Notes: generated by a model not told the origin, from the letters alone. 59,719 nucleotides of DNA from an uncultured Faecalibacterium sp. (GCA_900540455.1 UQGD01000010.1:1-59719); one strand, 5' to 3'. Counted from the first letter of the stretch, positions 22,732-33,041 are shown. Translations and numbers: made by a program.

Positions 22732-24177
22732 TTAAACACTGAGGGCAGCGTGCTGCTCCAGAGCTTCAGGGTTTGCGTCAAAGATGGGCTGGAGCACATG
22801 GGCAACAAACTCCTCCACCTGCTGGGGAGCACGGCCCACAAAGTTCTCCGGAACCAGACCTGCCTCGATCTCCTCCTTGGTCAGACCAAAGGCGGGGTCA
22901 GCGGCAATGCGGTCCACCATATCGTTGGGCAGACCCTCTTCCTTGACCTGCTTGCCAGCGGCAATGGCGTGCTGGCGCAGGCGCTCGTGCAGCTCCTGCC
23001 GGTTTCCGCCCTTTTCCACTGCCTGCATCATGATGTTCTCGCTGGCCATAAAGGGCAGCTCCGCCATCAGACGGCTGCGCACCACCTTGGGGTACACCAC
23101 CAGACCATCGGTAACATTGAGCATGATGTTCAGGATCGCATCGGTCGCCAGGAATCCCTCTGCCATGGCCACACGCTTGTTGGCGCTGTCGTCCAGGGTG
23201 CGCTCAAACCACTGGGTACCGGTGGTAAAGCTGGGGTTCAGCACATCCACCATCAGGTAACGGGCCAGAGCGCAGATGCGCTCGCAGCGCATGGGGTTGC
23301 GCTTGTAGGGCATCGCAGAAGAACCGATCTGGTTCTTCTCAAAGGGCTCCTCCATCTCCTTGAAGTTTGCCAGCAGACGCAGGTCGGTCGCAAACTTCAT
23401 GCAGCTCTGGCCAATGCCAGCCAGAGCGTTCAGGATCATGGCGTCCACCTTGCGGCTGTAGGTCTGGCCGGATACCGGCACCACCGCATCCGGTGCAAAG
23501 CCCATCTCCTGGGCAATGGAAGCATCCACAGCGCGGATCTTGTCTGCGTCACCCTTGAACAGCTCCATAAAGGAAGCCTGGGTGCCGGTGGTCCCCTTGA
23601 CGCCCCGCAGCTGCAGGGTGGCCAGGCGGTGGTCCAGCTCCTCCAGATCCATCACCAGCTCGTTGGCCCACAGGGTAGCCCGCTTGCCCACCGTGGTGGG
23701 CTGGGCAGGCTGGCCGTGGGTATATGCCATGCAGGGCATATCCTTGTACTGTGCAGCAAAGTGGCCCAGCTTTGCCAATACGCCGATCAGCTTTTTGCGC
23801 ACCAGCTCCAGGCCCTGGCGCATCACGATCACATCCGTATTGTCGCCCACATAGCAGCTGGTGGCGCCCAGGTGGATGATGCCGGCGGCGTTGGGGCACT
23901 GCTGGCCATAAGCGTAGACGTGGCTCATCACGTCATGGCGCACCAGCTTTTCCCGTGCAGCGGCCACTTCATAGTTGACATCCTCCACATGGGCCTCCAG
24001 CTCGGCCACCATCTCCGGGGTGATGTTGGTAAGACCCTGGTTCATCTCGGCACGGGCCAGCGCCACCCACAGACGCCGCCAGGTGCGGAACTTGTTGTCG
24101 TCCGAAAAGATATACTGCATCTCGTCCGAGGAATAACGGGTAGAGAACGGACTGATATAGCGGTCATGCTGAGACAT
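22732..24177 (-). CDS. purB: Adenylosuccinate lyase
   Basis: Cleaves fumarate from SAICAR (purine step 8) and from adenylosuccinate (AMP branch). The 481-residue member of the fumarase/aspartase superfamily has the signature SSAMPYKRNPMRCER in the mobile loop with the catalytic Ser, and HGQPAQPTT (TxTHxQ-like region). AGGAGG precedes the ATG at 24177. It is the last gene of the purine operon, 124 bases after purL; that gap contains a GC-rich hairpin (GCCCAC...GTGGGC) but no T-run or promoter I can support. Confidence 0.96.
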   Translation of the reverse strand: MSQHDRYISPFSTRYSSDEMQYIFSDDNKFRTWRRLWVALARAEMNQGLTNITPEMVAELEAHVEDVNYEVAAAREKLVRHDVMSHVYAYGQQCPNAAGIIHLGATSCYVGDNTDVIVMRQGLELVRKKLIGVLAKLGHFAAQYKDMPCMAYTHGQPAQPTTVGKRATLWANELVMDLEELDHRLATLQLRGVKGTTGTQASFMELFKGDADKIRAVDASIAQEMGFAPDAVVPVSGQTYSRKVDAMILNALAGIGQSCMKFATDLRLLANFKEMEEPFEKNQIGSSAMPYKRNPMRCERICALARYLMVDVLNPSFTTGTQWFERTLDDSANKRVAMAEGFLATDAILNIMLNVTDGLVVYPKVVRSRLMAELPFMASENIMMQAVEKGGNRQELHERLRQHAIAAGKQVKEEGLPNDMVDRIAADPAFGLTKEEIEAGLVPENFVGRAPQQVEEFVAHVLQPIFDANPEALEQHAALSV

Positions 24178-24301
24178 TCGGTGTTATCCTCCTATTGGCA
24201 GGCCCACCGAGGCCCCCGCACCGCAAATGCAGGCAGGGGCCGTGGGCAGTGATCACGGCCGGTACGGCCTTGAGCAAAAATCAGTGTATCAAGATGCTTT
24301 A

Positions 24302-27300
24302 TCAGATCTTGAAGTAGTTTACGCCACCCTCAAAGATGGGCTGATACTTGTCGCCGAAGACGTTCTTGTACAGGTAGTCGCCGCTGCGCTCCGAGTGGCC
24401 CATCTTGCCGAACACACGGCCATCCGGGCTGGTGATGCCCTCAATAGCCAGCACAGAACCGTTGGGGTTGAAGCGCTGGTCCATGGTGGGCTGACCCTCC
24501 AGGTCCACATACTGGGTAGCGACCTGGCCGTTCTTGACCAGGGTCTCCAGCACAGACTGCGGTGCCACAAAGCGACCCTCGCCGTGGCTGATGGCAATGG
24601 TGTGCTCTTCGCCGGGGGCGCACTGGCTCAGCCAGGGGCTGCCGGTAGAAGCAATGCGGGTGCGCACCAGCATGCTCTGGTGACGGCCGATGGTGTTGAA
24701 GGTCAGGGTGGGGCTCTCCTCGGTGATGGGGCAGATATCGCCGGTGGTAGCCAGGCCCAGCTTGATCAGCGCCTGGAAGCCATTGCAGATGCCCAGCATC
24801 AGGCCGTCCCGCTTCTGCAGCAGCTCACGCACTGCCTCGGTGACGGCAGGGTTGCGGAAGAAGGAAGCAATGAACTTGGCGCTTCCGTCCGGCTCGTCGC
24901 CGCCGGAGAAGCCACCGGGCAACATCACGATCTGACTCTCACCGATAGCCCGCACCAAAGCCTCGCAGCTGGCGGTCACGTCTGCCGGGGTCAGGTTGCG
25001 CACCACCAGGATCTCCGGGTCGGCACCGGCCCGGGCAAAGGCACGGGCGGTGTCATACTCGCAGTTGGTGCCGGGGAACACCGGGATAACCACCTTGGGC
25101 TTTGCCACGCCTACCTTGGGGGCAGCCGGGGCAGCGATGGTAGTGCTCAGTTTTTCCACCGCGGGGCCGGACTTGCGGTAGGGGTACACCGGCTCCAGCT
25201 TCTGCTCCCAGATCTCCTGCAGCTGTGCCATATCCAGGGTCTCGCCGCAGCAGCGCAGGGTGTAGTCCACCGTGGTCTCGCCCAGCAGCTCGCCTGCCGG
25301 GGTATCCGACACCATCTCCAGCACCAGAGCACCGTACATAGGTGCAAACATCTGGCTGGTGGTCATGTCTGCTGTCATGCGGAAGCCGATCCGGTTGCCC
25401 AGGCCCATCTTGAACAGGGCCTCGGCCAGGCCGCCGTACCCCACCGAGGAAGCAGAAGCCACGATGCCCTGCTCCACCATCTGCTCGGCGATCTTGTAGT
25501 TGGCCTTCAGAGAGGCAAAGTCCGGGCAGCCGCTCTCGGGGTCGATCAGCGGGCGCAGCAGCACAACGCTGCTCTCCGGCTTTTTGAACTCAGTGGAGAC
25601 CACACGGTCTGCACGGCCAATGGCCGTTGCAAAGGAGACCAGCGTGGGGGGCACATCCAGCTGCTCAAAGGAGCCGGACATACTGTCCTTGCCGCCAATA
25701 GATGCGATCTCCAGGCCCAACTGGGCATCCAGTGCGCCCAGCAGAGCAGCCAGGGGCTTGCCCCAGCGCTCCGGCTGGCTGCCCAGGCGCTCAAAGTACT
25801 CCTGGAAGGTCAGGTAGGCATCCTCATAGCGGAAGCCGGACGCCACCAGCTTGGTGACGCTCTCCACCACAGCCAGACGTGCGCCGGTGTAGGGGTCAGC
25901 GCTGGTCAGGAAGGGGTTGTAGCCCCAAGCCATGCCGGAGCAGGTATTGGTCTCGCCGTCCACCGGCAGCTTTGCAGCCATGGCGTTCTGGGGGGTCAGC
26001 TGGTATGCACCGCCAAAGGGCATCAGCACGGTGGCTGCGCCAATGGTGGAGTCGAACCGCTCCGACAGGCCCTTCTTGCTGCACACGTTCAGATCGCCCA
26101 CCATGTGCTTCATCTTCTGGCCGAAGGTGACGCCGCTCCACTGGGGATGCCAGACGCTGCTCTTCTGGACGTGAACAGTCTGATGCTTTTCTGCACCGTT
26201 GGAGTTCAGGAACTCACGGCTGATGTTGACGATGGAGGTACCATTCCACACCATGTTCAGGCGCTTTTCCTCGGTGACGCGGGCCACAGGGGTAGCCTCC
26301 AGGTTTTCCTCGTTGGCCAGAGCGATGAACGCATCCACGTCCTCGGGAGCCAGCGCCACAGCCATACGCTCCTGGCTCTCACTGATCGCCAGCTCGGTGC
26401 CGTCCAGGCCCTCGTATTTCTTGGTGACCTTGTTCAGGTCGATATACAGGCCATCGGCCAGCTCGCCGATCGCCACAGAAACGCCGCCTGCGCCAAAGTC
26501 GTTGCAGCGCTTGATCATGCGGCAGGCATCCTCCCGGCGGAACAGACGCTGCAGCTTGCGCTCGATGGGGGCATTGCCCTTCTGCACCTCTGCACCGCAG
26601 CTCTCCAGGCTGTCCAGGTTGTGGGCCTTGGAGGAACCGGTAGCGCCGCCAATGCCGTCACGGCCGGTGCGGCCGCCCAGCAGCACGATCACATCGCCGG
26701 GGGCGGGGCACTCACGCCGCACATGGGAGGCAGGGGTAGCACCCACCACTGCGCCGATCTCCATGCGCTTGGCCACATAGCCCGGGTGGTAGATCTCGTC
26801 CACCTGGCCGGTAGCCAGGCCGATCTGGTTGCCGTAAGAAGAATAGCCTGCGGCAGCAGTGGTCACCAGCTTGCGCTGCGGCAGCTTGCCGGACAGCGTC
26901 TCGCTGACCGGGACCAGCGGGTCACCTGCGCCGGTAACGCGCATTGCCTGGTAGACATAGCTGCGGCCGGACAGCGGGTCACGGATCGCGCCGCCAATGC
27001 AGGTGGCTGCGCCGCCAAAGGGCTCGATCTCGGTGGGGTGGTTATGGGTCTCGTTCTTGAACAGGAACAGCCAGTCCTGATCCTCGCCGTCCACATCGCA
27101 CTTGATCTTGACCGTGCAGGCGTTGATTTCGTCCGACTCATCCAGGTTGGTGAGGACGCCGCGCTTTTTCAGTGCCTTGGCGCCAATGGTGGCCAGGTCC
27201 ATCATGCAGCGGGGCTTCTCGGTGCGGCCCAGCTCCTCCCGCAGTGCCATATAGCGCTCAAAGGCAGCCTGCACTACTTTGTCATCGATCTTCACATCGG

Positions 27301-27994
27301 TGAGGATGGTGCCAAAGGTGGTATGACGGCAGTGATCGGACCAGTAGGTATCGATCATCTTGATCTCGGTGATGGTGGGGTCACGCTGCTCGGTGCGGAA
27401 GTACTCCTGGCAGAACTTGATATCCCCCAGGTCCATAGCCAGGCCCTTTTCCCGGATAAAGTCAGCCAGACCGGCCTCATCCAGCTGGTTGAAACCCTCC
27501 AGCACAGCCACAGCAGCCGGCACAGGATACTCCATCTTCAGGGTGGCGCGGGTCTCCAGAGAAGCCTCCCGGGCCTCCACGGGGTTGATGACATACTTCT
27601 TGATGGCATCGATCTGCGCATCGCTCAGTGCGCCTTCCAGCAGGTACACCCGTGCCGAGCGCACCAGCGGCCGCTCGCCCTGGCTGATCAGCTGGATGCA
27701 CTCCGCAGCAGAATCCGCCCGCTGGTCGAACTGACCAGGCAGATACTCCACTGCAAAGCAGCTGTCGCTCCAAGCGGGCAGCTCGGTGTAGGTGTCGTCC
27801 ACCGGAGGCTCGCTGAACACGGTGGAGACGCACTGGTCAAACAGTGCCTGGTCGATGCCCTCCACATCATAGCGGTTCAGCAGCCGCAGGCCGGTGAGCT
27901 GCTCAATGCCCAGCAGCGAGCACAGCTCGTTCTGCAAAGCCTGTGCCTCACCATCAAAGCCGGGCTTTTTTTCCACATAAATACGATATACCAT
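24302..27994 (-). CDS. purL: Phosphoribosylformylglycinamidine synthase (single-chain PurL)
   Basis: Converts FGAR, glutamine and ATP to FGAM, purine step 4. At 1230 residues it is the large form carrying synthase and glutaminase on one chain, so no separate purS or purQ is needed. Order: N-terminal PurS-like domain, two tandem ATP-binding AIRS domains (SDHCRHTTFGT, HNHPTEIEPFGGA; later GGKDSMSG), and a C-terminal class I glutaminase with nucleophile Cys1070 in LGICNGFQAL and the His/Glu pair in MGHSERSGD. It differs from the short PurL plus PurQ/PurS of Bacillus. AGGAGGGGG precedes the ATG. Confidence 0.97.
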   Translation of the reverse strand: MVYRIYVEKKPGFDGEAQALQNELCSLLGIEQLTGLRLLNRYDVEGIDQALFDQCVSTVFSEPPVDDTYTELPAWSDSCFAVEYLPGQFDQRADSAAECIQLISQGERPLVRSARVYLLEGALSDAQIDAIKKYVINPVEAREASLETRATLKMEYPVPAAVAVLEGFNQLDEAGLADFIREKGLAMDLGDIKFCQEYFRTEQRDPTITEIKMIDTYWSDHCRHTTFGTILTDVKIDDKVVQAAFERYMALREELGRTEKPRCMMDLATIGAKALKKRGVLTNLDESDEINACTVKIKCDVDGEDQDWLFLFKNETHNHPTEIEPFGGAATCIGGAIRDPLSGRSYVYQAMRVTGAGDPLVPVSETLSGKLPQRKLVTTAAAGYSSYGNQIGLATGQVDEIYHPGYVAKRMEIGAVVGATPASHVRRECPAPGDVIVLLGGRTGRDGIGGATGSSKAHNLDSLESCGAEVQKGNAPIERKLQRLFRREDACRMIKRCNDFGAGGVSVAIGELADGLYIDLNKVTKKYEGLDGTELAISESQERMAVALAPEDVDAFIALANEENLEATPVARVTEEKRLNMVWNGTSIVNISREFLNSNGAEKHQTVHVQKSSVWHPQWSGVTFGQKMKHMVGDLNVCSKKGLSERFDSTIGAATVLMPFGGAYQLTPQNAMAAKLPVDGETNTCSGMAWGYNPFLTSADPYTGARLAVVESVTKLVASGFRYEDAYLTFQEYFERLGSQPERWGKPLAALLGALDAQLGLEIASIGGKDSMSGSFEQLDVPPTLVSFATAIGRADRVVSTEFKKPESSVVLLRPLIDPESGCPDFASLKANYKIAEQMVEQGIVASASSVGYGGLAEALFKMGLGNRIGFRMTADMTTSQMFAPMYGALVLEMVSDTPAGELLGETTVDYTLRCCGETLDMAQLQEIWEQKLEPVYPYRKSGPAVEKLSTTIAAPAAPKVGVAKPKVVIPVFPGTNCEYDTARAFARAGADPEILVVRNLTPADVTASCEALVRAIGESQIVMLPGGFSGGDEPDGSAKFIASFFRNPAVTEAVRELLQKRDGLMLGICNGFQALIKLGLATTGDICPITEESPTLTFNTIGRHQSMLVRTRIASTGSPWLSQCAPGEEHTIAISHGEGRFVAPQSVLETLVKNGQVATQYVDLEGQPTMDQRFNPNGSVLAIEGITSPDGRVFGKMGHSERSGDYLYKNVFGDKYQPIFEGGVNYFKI

Positions 27995-28024
27995 AGGGAT
28001 GATCCCCCTCCTGTTCTTGTATGC

Positions 28025-29329
28025 TTACTGCACTGCGCCCAGGGCCTGCAATGCCCGCAGGCCGATATCGCTGCGCTTATGCAGCCCCTCAAAACCGATC
28101 TGCTCGGCTGCGGCATAAGCCTTGGTCACTGCACCGGGCAGGGCATCGGCCACAGCGGTCACGCCCAGCACCCGCCCGCCGGCGGTAACAAGGCGGCCTT
28201 CGGCATCCACTGCGGTGCCGGAATGATAGACCGTGACCCCCTCTGCCTCCGGCAGCTGGCCCTCGGTCAGGCCGGTGATCGGCTTGCCTTTTTCGTACTG
28301 CACCGGATAGCCGCCGGATGCCAGGATCACGCAGGCAGCTGCGCCGTCCGCAAACTGCACCTCGGTATCTGCCAGGGTGCCCTCGGTGCAGGCAGTCATC
28401 ACCTGCAGCAGGTCGCTCTGCAGCAAAGGCAGCACCACCTGCGTCTCCGGGTCGCCAAAGCGGCAGTTGTACTCAATGACCTTGGGGCCGTCCGGAGTCA
28501 GCATCAGGCCAAAATACAGGCAGCCCTTAAAGGGGCACCCCTCCGCTGCCATTGCACGAATGGTAGGCAGGAAGATCTTCTCCATGCACTCCTGTGCCAC
28601 AGCCGGGGTGTAATAGGGGTTGGGGGCCACCGTGCCCATGCCGCCGGTATTCAGGCCGGTGTCATGGTCGCAGGCACGCTTATGGTCCATGGAGGACACC
28701 ATGGGCTTGACCACCTTGCCGTCGGTAAAGCTCAGCACGCTGACCTCCGGCCCGGTGAGGAACTCCTCCACCACCACACGGTTGCCGGACGCGCCGAACT
28801 TTTTGTCCAGCATGATCTCCCGCACGCCGTCGGCGGCCTGCTGCTCGTTCTCGCAGATCAGCACACCCTTGCCCAGAGCCAGACCATCCGCCTTCAGCAC
28901 CACCGGATAACGGCCCTGTGCACGGACATAGTCCATCACCTTGGACGGGTCGTCAAAGGTCTCGTACTGCGCAGTGGGGATGCCGTACTTTTTCATCAGA
29001 TCCTTGGAGAACACCTTGGATGCTTCGATTTGGGCAGCTGCCTTATCGGGGCCAAATGCGGGGATGCCCACCTTTGCCAGCGCATCCACCATGCCCAGTG
29101 CCAGGGGATCGTCCTGCGCCACTACAACGTAATCAAACTTCTGCTGGGCAGCAAAGCCCACCATGGTATCCACGTCGGTGGCCTTGATGTTCATGCACTT
29201 TGCGTCAAAGCCGATGCCGCCGTTGCCGGGTGCGCACCAGATCTCGCCGCAGTCCGGGCTTTTTTTCAGCGCCCGGACGATCGCATGCTCCCGTCCGCCG
29301 CCGCCCACGACCAAAATCTTTTTGCTCAT
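28025..29329 (-). CDS. purD: Phosphoribosylamine-glycine ligase
   Basis: Joins glycine to phosphoribosylamine with ATP, purine step 2. The 434-residue ATP-grasp enzyme begins with KILVVGGGGREHAIVRALKK and has the ATP-binding loop GRYPVVLKADGLALGKGVLI, and later EYNCRFGDPETQVVLPLL with metal-binding Glu and Asn. It is 30 bases after the AICAR formyltransferase and 30 before purL. Confidence 0.97.
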   Translation of the reverse strand: MSKKILVVGGGGREHAIVRALKKSPDCGEIWCAPGNGGIGFDAKCMNIKATDVDTMVGFAAQQKFDYVVVAQDDPLALGMVDALAKVGIPAFGPDKAAAQIEASKVFSKDLMKKYGIPTAQYETFDDPSKVMDYVRAQGRYPVVLKADGLALGKGVLICENEQQAADGVREIMLDKKFGASGNRVVVEEFLTGPEVSVLSFTDGKVVKPMVSSMDHKRACDHDTGLNTGGMGTVAPNPYYTPAVAQECMEKIFLPTIRAMAAEGCPFKGCLYFGLMLTPDGPKVIEYNCRFGDPETQVVLPLLQSDLLQVMTACTEGTLADTEVQFADGAAACVILASGGYPVQYEKGKPITGLTEGQLPEAEGVTVYHSGTAVDAEGRLVTAGGRVLGVTAVADALPGAVTKAYAAAEQIGFEGLHKRSDIGLRALQALGAVQ

Positions 29330-29359
29330 GCGTATCTCACCTTCCCGCTTAAAAAAGCA

Positions 29360-30541
29360 TCAGTGATGGAACAGCCGCAGGCCGCAGAAGGCCATGGCGA
29401 TGCCGTACTTGTTGCAGGTATCAATGACCTGCTGGTCCCGGATGGAACCGCCGGGCTGGACGATGGCAGTAACGCCGGAGCGGCGGGCCCGCTCGATGTT
29501 GTCGCCAAAGGGGAAGAATGCGTCCGAACCCAGGCTCACGCCAGTGACCTGGCTGAGGTAGGCTTTTTTCTCCTCAGCGGTCAAAGGCTCCGGCTGACGG
29601 GTAAAGGTCTCGGCCCAGACATCGTCACCGATCACGTCCTCCGGGGTGTCGCCAATGTACACGTCAATGGCGTTGTCCCGGTTGGGCTTGGCGATATCCT
29701 CCCGGAAGGGCAGGTCCAGCACCTTGTCCATGTGGCGCAGCTGCCAGTTGTCGGCCTTCTGGCCCGCCAGGCGGGTGCAGTGGATGCGGCTCTGCTGGCC
29801 TGCGCCCACGCCGATGGTCTGGCCGCCGTAGGCATAGCAGACGCTGTTGGACTGGGTGTACTTCAGGGTGATCAGGCTGAGGATCAGATCCCGCTTCTGG
29901 TCCTCCGAGATCTCCTTGTTCTCCGTAACAAAGTTGTTGAGCATGGTGTCTGCATTGATGACCAGCTCGTTGCGGCCCTGCTCAAAGGTGATGCCGTACA
30001 CCTGCTTGTGCTCGATGGGGGCGGGCTTGTAGGCAGGGTCGATGGCCACCACATTGTAGTTGCCCTTTTTCTTGCTGGACAGGATGGCCAGAGCCTCCGG
30101 CTCATATCCCGGAGCGATAACGCCGTCCGAGACCTCGTGCTGGATCAGCTTGGCGGTGGGCACGTCGCACACCTCAGACAGAGCGATCCAGTCGCCAAAG
30201 GAGGACATCCGGTCTGCACCGCGGGCCCGGGCATAGGCACAGGCCAGGGGGGACAGCTCCGTCTCCGGGGCAATATGGTACATCCGGCGCTCCACCTCGG
30301 TCAGGGGCAGGCCCAGGGCTGCGCCCGCCGGAGAAACGTGCTTGAAAGAGGCTGCCGCAGGCAGACCGCAGGCGGTCTTCAGCTCCTGCACCAGCTGGAT
30401 GGAGTTGAGGGCATCCAAAAAGTTGATATAACCGGGCTTGCCGTTCAGCACGGTGACCGGCAGCTCAGAGCCATCCTCCATATAGATGCGGCTGGGCTTC
30501 TGGTTGGGGTTGCAGCCGTACTTCAATGCCAGTTCGTTCAT
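29360..30541 (-). CDS. Stand-alone AICAR formyltransferase
   Basis: Transfers the formyl group of 10-formyl-THF to AICAR, purine step 9. At 393 residues the protein contains only the transformylase part of PurH, with the catalytic Lys67-His68 in SFKHVSPAGAAL and ARARGADRMSSFGDWIALSE. The cyclohydrolase domain normally at the N terminus is absent; that activity is supplied by the PurO-like gene upstream in the same operon. AAGGAGG precedes the ATG. Confidence 0.93.
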   Translation of the reverse strand: MNELALKYGCNPNQKPSRIYMEDGSELPVTVLNGKPGYINFLDALNSIQLVQELKTACGLPAAASFKHVSPAGAALGLPLTEVERRMYHIAPETELSPLACAYARARGADRMSSFGDWIALSEVCDVPTAKLIQHEVSDGVIAPGYEPEALAILSSKKKGNYNVVAIDPAYKPAPIEHKQVYGITFEQGRNELVINADTMLNNFVTENKEISEDQKRDLILSLITLKYTQSNSVCYAYGGQTIGVGAGQQSRIHCTRLAGQKADNWQLRHMDKVLDLPFREDIAKPNRDNAIDVYIGDTPEDVIGDDVWAETFTRQPEPLTAEEKKAYLSQVTGVSLGSDAFFPFGDNIERARRSGVTAIVQPGGSIRDQQVIDTCNKYGIAMAFCGLRLFHH

Positions 30542-30553
30542 TCCGCTTCCTCC

Positions 30554-31345
30554 TTATTCCTGTGCCGCAGCCATTGCTTCCAGCTCTTCGGGCAGCAGGG
30601 GCGGCTCCTCCATATCTTCGTCCGGGTCACCCACCGGGGCATACTTGTTGTAGATGATATCCCCGGTCTCGCCGCTCTCCAGGTCAATGACCCGGGCAAA
30701 CAGGCTTACCTTATTGTCCTCGTTCAGGCTGCTCCACAGACCGCGGGCAAAATCGCCAACGGTGCGGGGGCAGGCAAAACGCAGGGGCTCGCCCTCAAAG
30801 CTGGGGATGGGGTCGCCATCCTGCTTATAGGTGCTGATAAAGTGCCCCTCCCCTGCCACAGGCTGAGGATAATCAAAGAAATAGCGCTGGACGCTGTCCC
30901 CATTGCCGTCGGCAGATTTTAGGATGCTCATCTGGTAGCTGCCGTCCGCATACACGGCCGCCGAGATCCGGGGCGTGTAGTTGGGGCCGTCCGGCTCAAA
31001 CGTGCGGGTGCGCAGTGCATCCGCAAAGCTCTTGCCCTGGCTCATCAGGTCATACAAGGTATCGGTCTGGTCGCCGTTGGTCACCAGATGGGTGCGGCCC
31101 AAGGTCAGCACCGGATTGTAGATGATCAGGCTGGGGTCCTCCAGCTTGGCAGGGTCTGCTGCCATGGTGCAGATGCCGCCCCGCTCCGGCAGCGGATCAA
31201 ACACCCGGTTGCGGCTGTTGGCGCTGCGGCCCATGATAAAGTAGCCGATAAACACCTGCCGGCCATCCGGGGCCAGGGCCACCGCAATGCCGCGGCCGGG
31301 GTAACGGTTCCCAGCCAGATACTGGTTCAGATCGATCTTTTCCAT
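30554..31345 (-). CDS. purO: IMP cyclohydrolase, PurO type
   Basis: Closes FAICAR to IMP, the last step of the pathway. The 263-residue protein matches the archaeal-type PurO family (PF07826): YLAGNRYPGRGIAVALAPDG, GYFIMGRSANSRNRVF, YNPVLTLGRTHLVTNGDQTD and GPNYTPRISAA. It is about 60 residues longer than the best-known archaeal enzyme and ends in an acidic tail. It lies 12 bases before the AICAR formyltransferase, which lacks this activity, so the two genes together replace bifunctional PurH. Confidence 0.9.
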   Translation of the reverse strand: MEKIDLNQYLAGNRYPGRGIAVALAPDGRQVFIGYFIMGRSANSRNRVFDPLPERGGICTMAADPAKLEDPSLIIYNPVLTLGRTHLVTNGDQTDTLYDLMSQGKSFADALRTRTFEPDGPNYTPRISAAVYADGSYQMSILKSADGNGDSVQRYFFDYPQPVAGEGHFISTYKQDGDPIPSFEGEPLRFACPRTVGDFARGLWSSLNEDNKVSLFARVIDLESGETGDIIYNKYAPVGDPDEDMEEPPLLPEELEAMAAAQE

Positions 31346-31390
31346 CGTTTATACTCCTTTTGACAGGGCAAAAACCCGTTGATCTCGCTT

Positions 31391-31987
31391 TTACTGGATC
31401 TCGCCGCTGCACACCATGGCCACAGCCTTGGGCAGCAGCTGCCACTCGGCCTCCACCATGACACGCTTTTGCAGCGTCTCCGGGGTGTCGCCGGGCAGGA
31501 TCTCCACTGCTTTTTGCAGCAGGATGGGCCCACCGTCGCACTCCTCGTTTACAAAGTGGACGGTAGCACCGGTGACCTTGCAGCCCCGGGCCAGTGCAGC
31601 CTGGTGGGGGCGCAGACCATACATCCCCGGCCCGCAGAAAGCGGGGATCAGGGCAGGGTGGATGTTCAGGATACGGCGGGGGTAAGCAGCGATCACGCTG
31701 GGCCCCAGCACCGACAAAAAGCCTGCCAGCACCACCAGGTCGATCTGGTGGCTGTGCAGCACCTCCAGCAGGGCGGCATCAAAAGCCGCGCTGTCGGCAT
31801 AGTCCTTGCGGCGCACCACACAGCCTTCCACGCCAGCTTGCGCCGCACGCTCCAGCGCATAGACGCCGGGCTTGGACGCTACCACCAGCGTGATGCGGCC
31901 ATCGGGGTTTTCCCCCCGGGCCTGGCTGTCCAGCAGTGCCTGAAGGTTGGTGCCTCCGCCGGAGACCAGAACTGCGATGTTCAGCAC
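31391..31987 (-). CDS. purN: Phosphoribosylglycinamide formyltransferase
   Basis: Uses 10-formyl-THF to formylate GAR, purine step 3. The 198-residue protein has the catalytic set Asn108, His110 (ILNIHPALIPAF) and Asp151 (EECDGGPILLQ), plus the N-terminal VLVSGGGTNLQALLD. The start is GTG at 31987, overlapping the purM stop by seven bases. The 10-formyl-THF it needs comes from the kind of folate genes found at 48.8-50.8 kb. Confidence 0.95.
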   Translation of the reverse strand: MLNIAVLVSGGGTNLQALLDSQARGENPDGRITLVVASKPGVYALERAAQAGVEGCVVRRKDYADSAAFDAALLEVLHSHQIDLVVLAGFLSVLGPSVIAAYPRRILNIHPALIPAFCGPGMYGLRPHQAALARGCKVTGATVHFVNEECDGGPILLQKAVEILPGDTPETLQKRVMVEAEWQLLPKAVAMVCSGEIQ

Positions 31988-33027
31988 AGCTCCACACCCT
32001 CGCCTTCCACGATGACGCCCAGACGGTATGCACCGGGCTCGCCGTTCTGGTGCAGGATCTCCAGGGTCTTGTCTGCTTCAGCAGCAGGCACGGTGAGCAC
32101 CATGCCCACGCCCATGTTGAAGGTGTTGAACATATCATGCTCGGAGATGCTGCCGGTCTTCTGCATCAGGTCAAACAGAGCGGGGGTGCGCACATCCTCC
32201 TTGCGGATGCGGGCGCAGCAGCCCTTCTTCAGGCTGCGGGGGATATTCTCATAGAAGCCGCCGCCGGTGATGTGGGAGATGCCCCGCACAGCCACCTGCT
32301 CCAGCACCTTGAGCACCGGCTTGACGTAGATCTTGGTGGGTGCCAGCAGCGCCTCGCCCAGGGTCTGGCCGCCCAGCTCAGCGGGAGCGGTGTTCAGCAC
32401 AGCCGGGTCTGCATCGATGTTGAACACATGACGCACCAGGGAGAAGCCGTTGGAGTGCACGCCGGTGGAGGGCAGGGCGATCATCACATCGCCGGGGATC
32501 ATGCTCTCGTTGGAGAGGATCTTCTCCTTATCCACCACGCCCACAGTAAAGCCGGCCAGGTCGTAGTCCTCCTCCGGCATCATGCCCGGGTGCTCGGCAG
32601 TCTCGCCGCCCACCAGGGAGCAGCCAGCCTGCACGCAGCCCTCTGCCACGCCCTTGACGATCTCAGCGATCTTCTCGGGGATATTGCGGCCGCAGGCGAT
32701 GTAATCCAAAAAGACCAGGGGCTTTGCACCGGCGCAGATCACGTCGTTGACGCACATTGCCACGCAGTCGATGCCGATGGTGTCGTGCTTATCCAGCAGC
32801 ATGGCGATGCGCAGCTTGGTGCCCACGCCGTCGGTGCCGGAGATCAGCACCGGGCGCTGAATACCGGTGCAGTCCAGCTCAAACAGGCCGCCAAAGCCGC
32901 CCAGACCGCCGATGCACTGCTCGGTCATCGTACGGGCAACGTACTGCTTCATCAGCTCCACCGAGCGGTAACCCGCCGTAATGTCAACGCCGGCGGCCTT
33001 GTAGCTTTCAGAATAGCTCTTTTCCAT
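31981..33027 (-). CDS. purM: Phosphoribosylformylglycinamidine cyclo-ligase
   Basis: Closes the imidazole ring of AIR from FGAM with ATP, purine step 5. The 348-residue protein starts MEKSYSESYKAAGVDITAGY and contains SGTDGVGTKLRIA, CVNDVICAGAKPLVFLDYIA and THITGGGFYEN-like SHITGGGFYENIPRSL, all typical. The ATG at 33027 with GTGAGGAG upstream was chosen; the frame stays open 27 codons further, across the end of purF. It overlaps purN at the 3' end. Confidence 0.97.
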   Translation of the reverse strand: MEKSYSESYKAAGVDITAGYRSVELMKQYVARTMTEQCIGGLGGFGGLFELDCTGIQRPVLISGTDGVGTKLRIAMLLDKHDTIGIDCVAMCVNDVICAGAKPLVFLDYIACGRNIPEKIAEIVKGVAEGCVQAGCSLVGGETAEHPGMMPEEDYDLAGFTVGVVDKEKILSNESMIPGDVMIALPSTGVHSNGFSLVRHVFNIDADPAVLNTAPAELGGQTLGEALLAPTKIYVKPVLKVLEQVAVRGISHITGGGFYENIPRSLKKGCCARIRKEDVRTPALFDLMQKTGSISEHDMFNTFNMGVGMVLTVPAAEADKTLEILHQNGEPGAYRLGVIVEGEGVELC

Positions 33028-33041
33028 GGATGTTATTCTCC

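Noticed and set aside
24227..30922. Very long open frame on the + strand (over 2200 codons) opposite purL, purD and AICAR formyltransferase
   Set aside because: It is antisense to three secure genes; its predicted protein is rich in His, Gln and Ala without domains, as expected when GC-rich third positions remove stops from the complementary frame.
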